Shown in pieces: positions 32,070 through 39,926 of a stretch of 41,003 nt of DNA; the stretch's first letter is position 1, and each line of letters opens with the position of its first letter. Where the stretch lies: the NCBI GenBank assembly GCA_039819065.1, contig JBCBSS010000062.1, positions 1 through 41,003 on the forward strand. Reading direction: 5' to 3'. Both the position numbers and the translations under genes were made by a program. Source of the stretch: JBCBSS01 sp039819065 (GTDB lineage: Bacteria > Bacteroidota > Bacteroidia > Cytophagales > Cyclobacteriaceae). The notes beneath the pieces were generated by a model. It was not told the DNA's origin. It did no database searches and saw nothing but the letters and a program-made list of their open reading frames with translations.

Positions 32070-32411
32070 TTAGCTCCTATTGAGTTTCTTCAATACGCTG
32101 GTCACAAATTGTTTTTTAGGGCGAGGTGGGGCTATTTCATCACAGCATTGATAAATAGCTGATCTGATCAATCTTGCACTTATATCATGGTAGAGTTCAT
32201 TTATTTTACTTTCCAGATAATCGACTTCCCATTCTTCCATAGATGAGAAACTTTCTATATCCTGTCTCTTGAAATTGCTGCCGTCTTTCAACGGCCAATC
32301 GTCCAGTATTACTTGCCAATTCATGTTCATCAGATTTAGACCAAGCGGAATTTGTCTGAACTCTTGCAGGTTTGAAAATATATTTTCCCAATGGTGGGTT
32401 TTACTTTGCAA
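32070..32411 (-). CDS. Orphan ORF in frame with the upstream TIR gene
   Basis: 113 codons of unknown function, predicted soluble and mainly helical, with a Trp-rich N-terminal half (HHWENIF, MNWQVILDDWPL) and a Cys-Cys pair near 88 (IYQCCDEI), ending basic (FVTSVLKKLNRS). The only start near the beginning is TTG at 32411; the next is ATG 32330. It lies in exactly the same frame as the TIR gene: only the TAA at 32426-32424 and four sense codons separate them. It may be an independent translationally coupled partner, or the C-terminal part of a longer TIR protein interrupted by a nonsense codon. Confidence 0.5.
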   Translation of the reverse strand: MQSKTHHWENIFSNLQEFRQIPLGLNLMNMNWQVILDDWPLKDGSNFKRQDIESFSSMEEWEVDYLESKINELYHDISARLIRSAIYQCCDEIAPPRPKKQFVTSVLKKLNRS

Positions 32412-32423
32412 AAGGGTCTCTGA

Positions 32424-33545
32424 TTATCTCTCAGCCAATCCTACGAAAGTCCATTGATCACCGGATTTTTCGAAAACGTAGGTCTCTTGTGGCAACATGC
32501 CAAGGATATCCCTGTTTCTAATTTTCTTCCAGTCGGTTTCAGATGAATAGTTCAACCTTACCGAGAAGTAACGTATGTTGTTCTCATACCTGACACGCAC
32601 GAAACATTGGTATTCATTGGTAAACTCTTTTTTGATGATCTCATATCTGACTGGTTTGGTATTCAGTAAGATGTAATTGGCGTCAATGGACTCGGGACTT
32701 GGGCTTTTATCTACGATATAGATTTCAGGTTGATCCATGCCATAGAAGTTAAAGGGGGTCAGTGCATCAAATTCTACATTGAGTAATGGTTCTACATTTT
32801 TTTTGGCAGTAATGGATAAGAATTGATTATCAAAAGAATGGTAGTTACGATACCTTGATGATGTCTCAGTGAAACGCACAAAAAGCGCTTTTACTTTTTC
32901 AATAGAACCGAGTTTACCTCCTGAAGTGATCATATCAGTTTTATGCTCTCCTTCTATCCTGTAGTGCATATCTTCGATTCTTTGCTGTATAGTACTTTCA
33001 ATGACTTCCTTTTCGGGCCCTTCAAAACCATAATTATTGAAGAAACTATAAGCAGCGAAAACCAGTGAACAAAAAACAAAGGTCAGAACGATCTTAAGCA
33101 CATTTCTGGCGAGCATACCTTTACGGATTTCCCTGGCCAATTTCTCTGCTACATAGTCAAGTCCCATTTCCGTTTTGAGCCCGAATCTGTCAGACAAGAC
33201 CGCGTCCTTTTTTCTAATCTCAGCCTCGGTAATATTATACCAAACCGGTAGAATGACTTTTCTACTATAGTGTTCTTTTTGCCAAAGCGCATAAAGCTCC
33301 TTCTTGGTCCAGTGCTTTTCCAGGTATCTGTGGCTTAAAATCACTATGCCATATCTACACGAATTGAGACCCTTCTTTATAGAATCGTCTATGCTGTCTC
33401 CTACACTTAGCTCCATCCCAGCATACCAAACATTGATCTTGGCTTTGGTCAATCTTTCATACAGACCTTTGGCAATAGTATTTTTGTCTTCTATGGCATA
33501 GGATATGAATACATCGCACCGTCTCTTAAAATTATTTGCAAACAT
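32424..33545 (-). CDS. Membrane-anchored TIR-domain protein
   Basis: 373 residues. An N-terminal TIR domain (about 9-130) starts with CDVFISYAIEDK. It has the BB-loop region VWYAGMELSVGDSI and the segment SHRYLEKHWTKKELYAL, in which E83, four residues after W79, matches the catalytic Glu of TIR NADases. A single membrane helix (about 147-169) follows. The C-terminal 200 residues have no recognised family; with a cytoplasmic TIR they would face the periplasm. Bacterial TIR enzymes often degrade NAD or make cyclic ADP-ribose signals in antiphage defence, but a receptor-like role is equally possible here. It lies 120 nt downstream of a LytTR regulator on the same strand. Confidence 0.85.
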   Translation of the reverse strand: MFANNFKRRCDVFISYAIEDKNTIAKGLYERLTKAKINVWYAGMELSVGDSIDDSIKKGLNSCRYGIVILSHRYLEKHWTKKELYALWQKEHYSRKVILPVWYNITEAEIRKKDAVLSDRFGLKTEMGLDYVAEKLAREIRKGMLARNVLKIVLTFVFCSLVFAAYSFFNNYGFEGPEKEVIESTIQQRIEDMHYRIEGEHKTDMITSGGKLGSIEKVKALFVRFTETSSRYRNYHSFDNQFLSITAKKNVEPLLNVEFDALTPFNFYGMDQPEIYIVDKSPSPESIDANYILLNTKPVRYEIIKKEFTNEYQCFVRVRYENNIRYFSVRLNYSSETDWKKIRNRDILGMLPQETYVFEKSGDQWTFVGLAER

Positions 33546-33665
33546 CCGCTTTCATCGTGGTGAACAAACCCCGATCGGGTTTGAATATCTTTGATGAATT
33601 AAAAAGCTTGTTTTCTGCTAATCGTCAAAAACAGATTTCCGAATGATATATTCAGGTTTGCCAAC

Positions 33666-34403
33666 CTACCTAATGAAGTTCCAATGACTCATGAAAGCGT
33701 CACGATAGGAATTGGTCATGACCACTGACTGGTCACCTAATTTGATCGTATTGCCATCCAACTCGGTCACCTTTTTCATGTTAACCACATAAGATCGATT
33801 AACGCGTAAGAAATCTTCAGTAGCGATCCTTTCGTAAATGCCCTTCATATTCTTGGATATGGTGAATTTTCCGCGGTCGGTGATGATATCACAATAAGAT
33901 CGGACAGCTTTGAGGAAAATAATCTCGTCTAATGAGAGCTTAATGAATTTTTGATTGTCAGTTCTCAGCATGATATGTTTGACAGGAGAGGTTTGATCAT
34001 TGCTGCCTCTTTCCATGCGCGCCTTTTCCGCATTAGCTATTGCAATCTCAATGGCCCTGATCAATTCACTTTCCTGAAAAGGTTTAGATAAATAGTTGGC
34101 CGGAAAAGTCTGCTTAGCTCGTTCTACAAACTTGGCATCTGTGTACTCGCTTAGGTAAATAATGGGGATCTGCTTGTGTAATCTATTGATCATACTGGCT
34201 GTACCAATCCCATCTAACGCTCCTGCCAGCTCAATATCCATGATAATAATATCTGGGGTAGTTTTATCTAAAGCCTCCAACACTTGTTCTCCGCTGGTAT
34301 AGGTATCCATAATTTCAAGGCCATATGCTTGCAAACGGTTCGCCATATCTGCCGCTACCAGCACACTATCCTCCACTATGATTACTTTAATAGCATCTTT
34401 CAT
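33666..34403 (-). CDS. LytTR-family response regulator
   Basis: A 245-residue two-component regulator. The receiver domain (about 5-118) has the acidic pair E11/D12, phospho-acceptor D56 (DIIIMDIEL) and K107 (YLSKPF). The LytTR DNA-binding domain (about 145-240) has LDEIIFLKAVRSYCDI and RVNRSYVVNM. The ATG at 34403 overlaps the stop of the histidine kinase gene by one base (TGATG); an in-frame TTG one codon earlier is less likely. It is certainly the cognate regulator of that kinase; its targets could include the downstream TIR gene. Confidence 0.94.
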   Translation of the reverse strand: MKDAIKVIIVEDSVLVAADMANRLQAYGLEIMDTYTSGEQVLEALDKTTPDIIIMDIELAGALDGIGTASMINRLHKQIPIIYLSEYTDAKFVERAKQTFPANYLSKPFQESELIRAIEIAIANAEKARMERGSNDQTSPVKHIMLRTDNQKFIKLSLDEIIFLKAVRSYCDIITDRGKFTISKNMKGIYERIATEDFLRVNRSYVVNMKKVTELDGNTIKLGDQSVVMTNSYRDAFMSHWNFIR

Positions 34404-36151
34404 CAAAGCTGGGGGAAAGTGATAGAATAAGCCGTTCCTTTTTTACTGTTGAAATTAGACTTGCCTCGTAATTCTCCTACCAGCATTTTGACCATTTTTA
34501 AACCAAAGGACCCTGCTTTGTTGGTGGCATGCTCTTCGTTAAGACCTGGGCCATTATCAGCTACTACTAGGTTTAAGTGGGTTTCGTCTTGCTGCTCCAA
34601 TTTGATGGCCAACTTGGGTTGGGAAGTTTCCGGAAATGCATACTTGAAAGCATTGCTGACTAATTCATTAATGATCAGGCCTAAAGGAATAGCCCGGTCA
34701 ACGTCTATTTTGAGCGACGCTACATCAATATCAAGGTCGATTGATTTCCCTGCTTCGATATAGCTATAAGTCAATGACTCAACCAGTTCGTTAATGTATT
34801 CTTTAATATCGATCTCTCTTTGCGCACCTTCCAGGAAGAGTTTTTTATGAATAATAGCCATGGCATTGACACGTGACTCACCGCTTTTTACTGCTGCCTT
34901 GGCATCTTTATCGGATAGTTGTTGGGATTGAAGGCTCAAAACGCTGGATAGAATTTGTAGGTTATTTTTCATCCGATGGCGCAACTCCTCCAGCAGGAGT
35001 TCTATCCTGCGTTCGTTACTCTTTGTTGACCTGTATCGGTTAAACAATAAAAGTGCGATGACGAATACCAAGAAAATAATAATGCTCAGACCAGCGATCA
35101 TTTGCCATCTTTTTTCCAGTGTGACCTCATGAAGTGCTACCTCATTTCTCAGTTCTGATATCTGCTTGTTTTTTTCACTATTATCGAAGGCTCTTTCCAA
35201 GCGCCCTATCTTATTTAAGGTATTTTTATTTAATATTTCATCGTTTACCTCAATCAATTCCATAGCGAACTCATGGGCTTCCTTGAAATTATTTTTTAGC
35301 CCGGCAAGCTCTATTTGGTTGTATAAGATCCGTTTTCTTAAATCCAGTGATTCCGTTTCTATGGCCAATTCACTTGCTTCATTGATCCAAGGTTCAGCCT
35401 GATCAATTCTCCCCTGCATGATGTAGAGTTCTGCAATTACATATAAGGTCTGAGCGATACCCTTTTTGTCTTCTAATGTTCTTTTGATGGCTAAAGACTT
35501 GTTGAGCAATTGCCTGGCCAACCTCAACTTACCGGTTTCTTTGTGCACTACGCCCTGATTGTGGTAGATAATAGCAATACCACGTTCATCGCCCAACTTT
35601 CTTTTGACCTCCAGAGATCTCTCTAAATAGTCCAAGGCTTCATCGTAACGTTGAAGATCAATATACAGATTAGCAATGTTGTTGTATACCCTGGCTTGTT
35701 TGGCTTCTTGGCCATAGGGCATTTTCTCAATAATATCGAGTAAAGAGAAATTGTAATCCAGCGCCACATCGAATGCTTCCGTTTTGCGATAAATCGTAGC
35801 CAGCGTTAATGTGCTGCTGTAAAGAAGCAGATGATCAGTCTGATTATAAGGTTTACTTAAAAGTGTTTGTGCTTTTACCAAGTCGTCCATCCCATTTAAA
35901 TACCGACCGAGGTCGCGGTATACCTTGGCTCTATTGATCAATACCAATGCCGCATATGTAGAATCACCATGAGACAAAAAGCAGTCAAAAGCGCTTTGGT
36001 AATGATGGATGGCACTATCATATCGTGCCTTGTTATCATATTGTGCGGCTAGGTTGTTAAAGGAGGTACAAGTTGGATCAGGTTGTTTTTTTTGCCCATT
36101 GACATGGTTGTTGGTAATCGATATCAACAATGATATAAGTACAAGCCTCAT
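34403..36151 (-). CDS. TPR sensor histidine kinase (HisKA_2)
   Basis: A 582-residue membrane kinase. A signal peptide (1-19) leads into a periplasmic TPR array (about 30-310, at least six repeats such as RVYNNIANLYIDLQRYDEAL), a coiled coil (320-348), a membrane helix (350-370) and a HisKA_2 dimerisation domain with ELRHRMKNNLQILSS (phospho-acceptor H392). The HATPase domain has NELVSNAFKYAF and DNGPGL (D532). This TPR/HisKA_2 design paired with a LytTR regulator is widespread in Bacteroidota. The stop overlaps the regulator start, giving a coupled operon. Confidence 0.94.
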   Translation of the reverse strand: MRLVLISLLISITNNHVNGQKKQPDPTCTSFNNLAAQYDNKARYDSAIHHYQSAFDCFLSHGDSTYAALVLINRAKVYRDLGRYLNGMDDLVKAQTLLSKPYNQTDHLLLYSSTLTLATIYRKTEAFDVALDYNFSLLDIIEKMPYGQEAKQARVYNNIANLYIDLQRYDEALDYLERSLEVKRKLGDERGIAIIYHNQGVVHKETGKLRLARQLLNKSLAIKRTLEDKKGIAQTLYVIAELYIMQGRIDQAEPWINEASELAIETESLDLRKRILYNQIELAGLKNNFKEAHEFAMELIEVNDEILNKNTLNKIGRLERAFDNSEKNKQISELRNEVALHEVTLEKRWQMIAGLSIIIFLVFVIALLLFNRYRSTKSNERRIELLLEELRHRMKNNLQILSSVLSLQSQQLSDKDAKAAVKSGESRVNAMAIIHKKLFLEGAQREIDIKEYINELVESLTYSYIEAGKSIDLDIDVASLKIDVDRAIPLGLIINELVSNAFKYAFPETSQPKLAIKLEQQDETHLNLVVADNGPGLNEEHATNKAGSFGLKMVKMLVGELRGKSNFNSKKGTAYSITFPQL

Positions 36152-36219
36152 TATAAATAGATGAGATGTTTTGCGATCAAAATAAGAAAAAAATACTTAA
36201 TTGTGGCACGCAAAAAGCA

Positions 36220-36241
36220 GAAGGGGCTCACTGGCCCCTTC
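36220..36241 (-). terminator. Intrinsic terminator of the small lipoprotein gene
   Basis: On the minus strand GAAGGGGC-CAGTGA-GCCCCTTC is followed by TGCTTTTTGC. It lies 18 nt after the stop of the 70-codon lipoprotein gene. Confidence 0.75.
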
Positions 36242-36258
36242 CATTAAAATATGATGAA

Positions 36259-36471
36259 TTATTTAGCATAGTCATTCGACCTCATTTCGATTTCTACCGT
36301 TCGATTGGCCTTGCTTCCTAGTGTATCACCTATGACGATTGGCGGGTCGTCGTCCTCGCCATCCCCACCGCCTCCAGTTCCTAGCGGAGTAACAAATTCA
36401 TCGCTACAACTCATAGCGAAACAACCCACTACCAAAAGAGCCAATGCGAAAGTGTTCTTCAAAAACTTCAT
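36259..36471 (-). CDS. Small lipoprotein, 70 aa
   Basis: A tiny lipoprotein: the signal peptide ends in GCFAMSC (Cys22), followed by a Gly/Asp-rich linker (TGGGGDGEDDDPP) and a short tail ending RSNDYAK. No domain is recognisable and the mature part is under 50 residues. It has its own terminator and is well separated from its neighbours, so it is an independent transcription unit. It could be a surface anchor or accessory peptide; no function is assigned. Confidence 0.7.
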   Translation of the reverse strand: MKFLKNTFALALLVVGCFAMSCSDEFVTPLGTGGGGDGEDDDPPIVIGDTLGSKANRTVEIEMRSNDYAK

Positions 36472-36868
36472 TTTAACTCGGTTTTTAAGTTGGACATTGG
36501 CCTCGGCGGGAGCTGAGGAAAGGGCATACCTTTCCCATCTTGAAAAATCACTAGATCCTCAAGTAGCTGGATTACAGAGCTTTACAGCTCCACTGACCGA
36601 AACCTTTAAGATTGGTGTGGGGAGAGGCTTCTCCGCAGCGCGCTTTCCTGCCCATATCCCCACAGGACAGGCAGGCCAGCGTCTGAGGATCAACCGAAGT
36701 AGGGTCAGGCTCGCGAAGCCATCCCCAAGGGTTGGATATCCTATTCAATTACCGGCAATCGAATAGCTTAAAGTTGATAGAAAAATGAAAGAAGACTAAA
36801 CCGAAGTTGGTCCCCGTTTACACTTTTGAGCACCTTGTTTACACGAGTTACAGCCATTACATTATGCT
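36472..36868. other. Divergent intergenic region with several hairpins
   Basis: About 400 nt between divergent genes, locally more GC-rich than its surroundings. Hairpins seen: GGAAAGG/CCTTTCC (36517-36535), GAGCT/AGCTC (36577-36590), TGTGGGGA/TCCCCACA (36616-36664) enclosing GAG-GCTT-CTC, and GGCT/AGCC near 36710. No conserved motif of tmRNA, RNase P, SRP or 6S RNA was found. It is either a dispersed repeat or an unrecognised structured RNA. Confidence 0.4.
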
Positions 36869-37663
36869 ATGTTTGAAATACCCATTAACTATATTGATAT
36901 CATTTTTGAAATGTTGTCAGAAAAGACGGGCCAGCCATTGGATGGTGCGGGTTTTGAGAAGATCAGTGAAGCCATTAACCCACGGGTAGCGGGAGACTTG
37001 GGCAAGAGAGAGATAGATAAGCGTTACTTACAAGAGAAGATGTTCAAACGCTCCCTTAAGGCCAAAGAGAAAGGGGTCTCTTTTATCAGAATACAAGCCA
37101 ATAAAATAGATCCCATAGTCCAATTCCTGGGGTTCAATAATTACTTAAGTTTTCAAAATGCTCAAGAGCGACCGGCAGATAGGCAATTGAAAAGTCTTAT
37201 TGGCACTTACTTTTCGTATTTGAGAATGAACCAAAAGGAAGGGGCTATTTTCCGGTCGCCGGTGGAAATATATGAGATGGGGACAAAAGTGATGCTGAAA
37301 TTGGTAGGGCCAGAAAGAATCTATAAGGGAGAGTTATCAATTGAGAATGGATGTCTTTTCTTCGTTATAAAAGGTGACGGAGGTAAGCAGTTTCATCATG
37401 TATATAGAATAGGTATTGCCGACCGACCTAAAGTAATGCAAGGTGTGTTTTCAGGGGTATCCTCTTCTTTTGAGCCCATAGGTGGTAGAGTAGTACTAAT
37501 AAGGGATGATAGGGAGTTGAAATACATGCAGAACCTGAAAATATCTTTAACCGAGCCCAGTGAGGAATTCAATGATCTGATTCATTATTTCAAGGATTAC
37601 AGCAAGAATAACCTTCGCATCAATAGGGTCATTACATTAGATGTGGAAGATTTGAGAGAATAA
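36869..37663 (+). CDS. Hypothetical protein, 264 aa
   Basis: Not recognised. No signal peptide or membrane helix. The N-terminal 95 residues are helical (DIIFEMLSEKTGQPLDG; EIDKRYLQEKMFKRSLKAKE) and end in a segment PIVQFLGFNNYLSFQNA that resembles small helical DNA- or protein-binding modules in Bacteroidota. After a linker, residues about 105-225 look beta-rich (GTYFSYLRMNQ; RIYKGELSIENGCLFFVIKG; VMQGVFSGVSSSFEPIGGRV), like a ligand-binding barrel or lipocalin-like fold. The fold statements are pattern impressions only. It is a single gene ending in a terminator shared with the convergent sigma factor gene. Confidence 0.75.
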   Translation: MFEIPINYIDIIFEMLSEKTGQPLDGAGFEKISEAINPRVAGDLGKREIDKRYLQEKMFKRSLKAKEKGVSFIRIQANKIDPIVQFLGFNNYLSFQNAQERPADRQLKSLIGTYFSYLRMNQKEGAIFRSPVEIYEMGTKVMLKLVGPERIYKGELSIENGCLFFVIKGDGGKQFHHVYRIGIADRPKVMQGVFSGVSSSFEPIGGRVVLIRDDRELKYMQNLKISLTEPSEEFNDLIHYFKDYSKNNLRINRVITLDVEDLRE

Positions 37664-37665
37664 AA

Positions 37666-37690
37666 AAAGCAGCCCGACTTGAGCTGCTTT
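37666..37690. terminator. Bidirectional terminator
   Basis: AAAGCAGC (37666-37673) pairs with GCTGCTTT (37683-37690). On the minus strand a run of seven Ts follows, giving a strong terminator for the sigma factor gene 28 nt beyond its stop. On the plus strand it directly follows the 264-residue gene. Confidence 0.75.
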
Positions 37691-37717
37691 GTATAATCTA
37701 TGATCGAAATCTCTATT

Positions 37718-38584
37718 CTATCCTAAGTACTGGGCCAATAGCCTTGAGTTAGGATTCCTGGAAAGTCTGGCTACGGCCCTCTCCTTAATCTGTCTAACCC
37801 GTTCTCTCGATATGCCCAAAGACTCGCCAATATCGTCGAGTGAGAAGTTGTATTCGTAGCCAATACCAAAGAACATCTTTAATACGGTGCTTTCCTTAGT
37901 CGTAAGGGCAGAAAGCACTTCTTCTACATCGTTTTTCAAAGATGTCTCGGCGATCCACTTATCTTCAACCGTATTCGCCTCTTTGTTCTCAATGACGTCG
38001 AGCAATGTACTCGATTCACCATCTTCAAAAGGCTTATCAACAGAAATAGGCTTAGTAGCCGCATGTACTGCATTTCTGATCTCTTCTTCAGTCATGTGCA
38101 GTATTTCTGCCAGTTCCTCTTCAGTCGGTTCGCGCTCAAACTCTTGTTGGTGGCTCGAAGTGGCCTTGTCTATTTTAGAAAGCGCCGATAGTTTATTGGC
38201 TGGTATCCTAATCAACCTGGCGTAACTAGATAATGCTTGTATGATCGACTGTCTAATCCACCAAACTGCGTATGATATAAACTTAAACCCTCGCGTTTCA
38301 TCAAAGCGTAAAGCTGCCTTGACCAGCCCGAAATTACCTTCGTTGATCAAATCGTTCAAAGGTATTTTAGTGTGCTGGTATTGCTTAGCGACCGATACTA
38401 CGAATCTGAGATTAGCCCTGACCAGTTTTTCTAATGCCTTGCCATCCCCTTCACGCGAACGGCGGGCTAAATCCACCTCTTCTTCTGCCGTTAGCAGGTC
38501 CTCTTTAGAAATGTCATTGAAATATTTCTCCAGCGTTTTGCTGTCTCTGTTCGTTATGTTTTGTGTGATCTTGAGTTGTCTCAT
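37718..38584 (-). CDS. RpoD-like sigma-70 factor (probably a paralogue)
   Basis: A 288-residue sigma-70 factor lacking region 1.1, starting MRQLKITQNITNRDS like the Bacteroidota primary sigma. It has region 1.2 (YFNDISKEDLLTAEEEVDLA), region 2 (ANLRFVVSVAKQYQ; DETRGFKFISYAVWWIRQSI), region 3, and region 4.2 (SLDDIGESLGISRERVRQIK, about 248-267). Compared with the Bacteroides primary sigma as I remember it, several normally invariant segments differ (IPLNDLINEGNFGLVKAALR; ARLIRIPANKLSAL; GYEYNFSLDDIGESLG). I therefore favour a group 2-like paralogue over the housekeeping factor. It is preceded by an unusually strong Shine-Dalgarno sequence and a 7-codon frame overlapping its start. Confidence 0.9.
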   Translation of the reverse strand: MRQLKITQNITNRDSKTLEKYFNDISKEDLLTAEEEVDLARRSREGDGKALEKLVRANLRFVVSVAKQYQHTKIPLNDLINEGNFGLVKAALRFDETRGFKFISYAVWWIRQSIIQALSSYARLIRIPANKLSALSKIDKATSSHQQEFEREPTEEELAEILHMTEEEIRNAVHAATKPISVDKPFEDGESSTLLDVIENKEANTVEDKWIAETSLKNDVEEVLSALTTKESTVLKMFFGIGYEYNFSLDDIGESLGISRERVRQIKERAVARLSRNPNSRLLAQYLG

Positions 38585-38604
38585 GTTTTCAGTCCTCCTT
38601 CCAT
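38582..38604 (-). promoter_or_regulatory. Strong Shine-Dalgarno and 7-codon upstream frame
   Basis: AAGGAGG at 38600-38594 stands 9 nt before the ATG of the sigma gene, and a second AAGGAGGG lies at 38640-38633. The proximal one sits inside a mini-frame (ATG 38604, MEGGLKT) whose TGA overlaps the sigma start as ATGA. Such sequences are rare in Bacteroidota. Confidence 0.6.
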
Positions 38605-39014
38605 TAAGTCTTACAAGTTAAATTTTGCTAATCCCTCCTTTGCAGGCCTATTCTCACTGTACCTGTCATGTGCTGCCATTATAACTAACAAAGGGAAGGT
38701 CGTCCGGTCTCTTGCTTTATAGCTATTGCCCGTTTCTAAAATCGAGCTTTGTGACATAGTGCTCCTTTCGGTCTATAAGGTTCTACATAGCAGATTAATA
38801 CGCGCACTACGTAAAGAATAATCGTATTTTGAGCTAAAAAGTTTCGTTTTCGGGCAAAAGCTCGTGTCTAATCAATTGATGTTTAAACACTTAATACCCT
38901 CGGTTATCTTAACGTGCTCATATACATCTTGTTATTAAGATGTAATAATTATCCTGATTTCACATTTTTGTTAATTGATATTCAGGATAATATGATTTAA
39001 TAAAAAATAGTCAA
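38605..39014. other. Long leader/intergenic region before the sigma gene
   Basis: About 410 nt between the TerB-like gene and the sigma gene, both on the minus strand. Apart from the second AAGGAGGG (38633-38640) and a dyad TATCCTGA...TCAGGATA (38950-38990 region), I see no gene or known RNA. It probably holds the sigma promoter. Confidence 0.5.
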
Positions 39015-39455
39015 TCAGATTAAAGGCTGATTGTTGTTCAACCTTTCTATCATACTTTCCACGATTTCTTCCTCTCTTTTACCTAGAATTGTTTCCTTCA
39101 CCACATACTTAATCAGATCATCAACGATTCTGGGTAAAAGATCAAAACGAGCTGCTACAGTACGACATATCATATGTTCCTGAGGATGTATGCTATCATC
39201 AGCCATGGTCATCTTAACCAGATCAAAAAGCTGTAATGCCTTTTCTTCCTGATTCTTAGGGACCACAAACTCAAAATTGTGCTGGCTACTTTTTATTCGA
39301 TCCAGTTCTTCAGATGAGATGTTCAGGCTTTTAGCACGCTCCAGTAGAAGTGTTTCTTCTGCTTCGCCAAGCACACCATCAGCCAGAGCGATGAGCACCA
39401 GGTTTCTCAAGTGGCTAACTCTCTGACTTTTGTTATTAAGTAAATCGAAGGCCAT
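39015..39455 (-). CDS. TerB-like protein
   Basis: A 146-residue helical protein of the TerB/DjlA-N superfamily. The two characteristic acidic metal-binding loops are present: ALADGVLGEAEETLL (about 23-37) and TMADDSIHPQEHMIC (about 83-97). TerB-like domains bind divalent metals and occur in stress and envelope-related proteins; the exact role is unknown. No ter operon partners are adjacent, and the TerC-family gene is 32 kb away. It is cytosolic, with no signal peptide. Confidence 0.85.
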   Translation of the reverse strand: MAFDLLNNKSQRVSHLRNLVLIALADGVLGEAEETLLLERAKSLNISSEELDRIKSSQHNFEFVVPKNQEEKALQLFDLVKMTMADDSIHPQEHMICRTVAARFDLLPRIVDDLIKYVVKETILGKREEEIVESMIERLNNNQPLI

Positions 39456-39926
39456 ATGATCTAAGTTTAAATATTAATGGTTGTCGATTTTGGAATGTAA
39501 CCCCTAAACACTGTCGGAAGGGTAATTACAACTCTTCAATTGGACAATTAGTATATCTTTCTATAATGAAAAGCGTTTGGCCATTCTGCTCAAACCCAAC
39601 CTAACACTTGCTATGCTTTACTTACCTAATTTTCAGGTAGGTCTAAATATTACTTCTACCCCCAAAATCTTCGCCTGTTCTTTCCTTGAACGGTGGGCAT
39701 GCACTCCAAGTTTTTTGCTATTCGTAATCACTCCACGAAGCCTCTCAAACAGTCAACGGCAGATCAATGATTAATCTTGTGCTGAACAAGAAATACCTTA
39801 TACATACGTAAACTTTAAGAAGCGTTAGAGTTTGACGAGGCTTGGGTTGTGATCTGAGCGGTAGCATACATATTCCAATGACTTGGGTTTCTCACTTATA
39901 TATAAGAACATTGCGAAAAACTGATT
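39456..39926. other. Intergenic region, no gene found
   Basis: About 470 nt between the divergent TerB-like and PLDc_N/TPR genes. Only a small dyad (TACCT-AATTTTC-AGGTA, near 39624-39641) stands out. A 65-codon TTG-initiated frame at 39577-39774 has no coding character. Confidence 0.5.

Noticed and set aside
36305..36766. Open frame of 153 codons on the plus strand
   Set aside because: Its first part is antisense to the lipoprotein gene and the rest runs through a hairpin-rich spacer; composition (Pro/Arg/Ser) is not protein-like and there is no promoter or start context.
36472..36868. tmRNA, RNase P, SRP or 6S RNA in the hairpin-rich spacer
   Set aside because: None of the conserved sequence motifs of these RNAs could be found on either strand.
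39577..39774. Open frame of 65 codons between the TerB-like and PLDc_N genes
   Set aside because: Starts only with TTG, no coding character and no neighbour relation.
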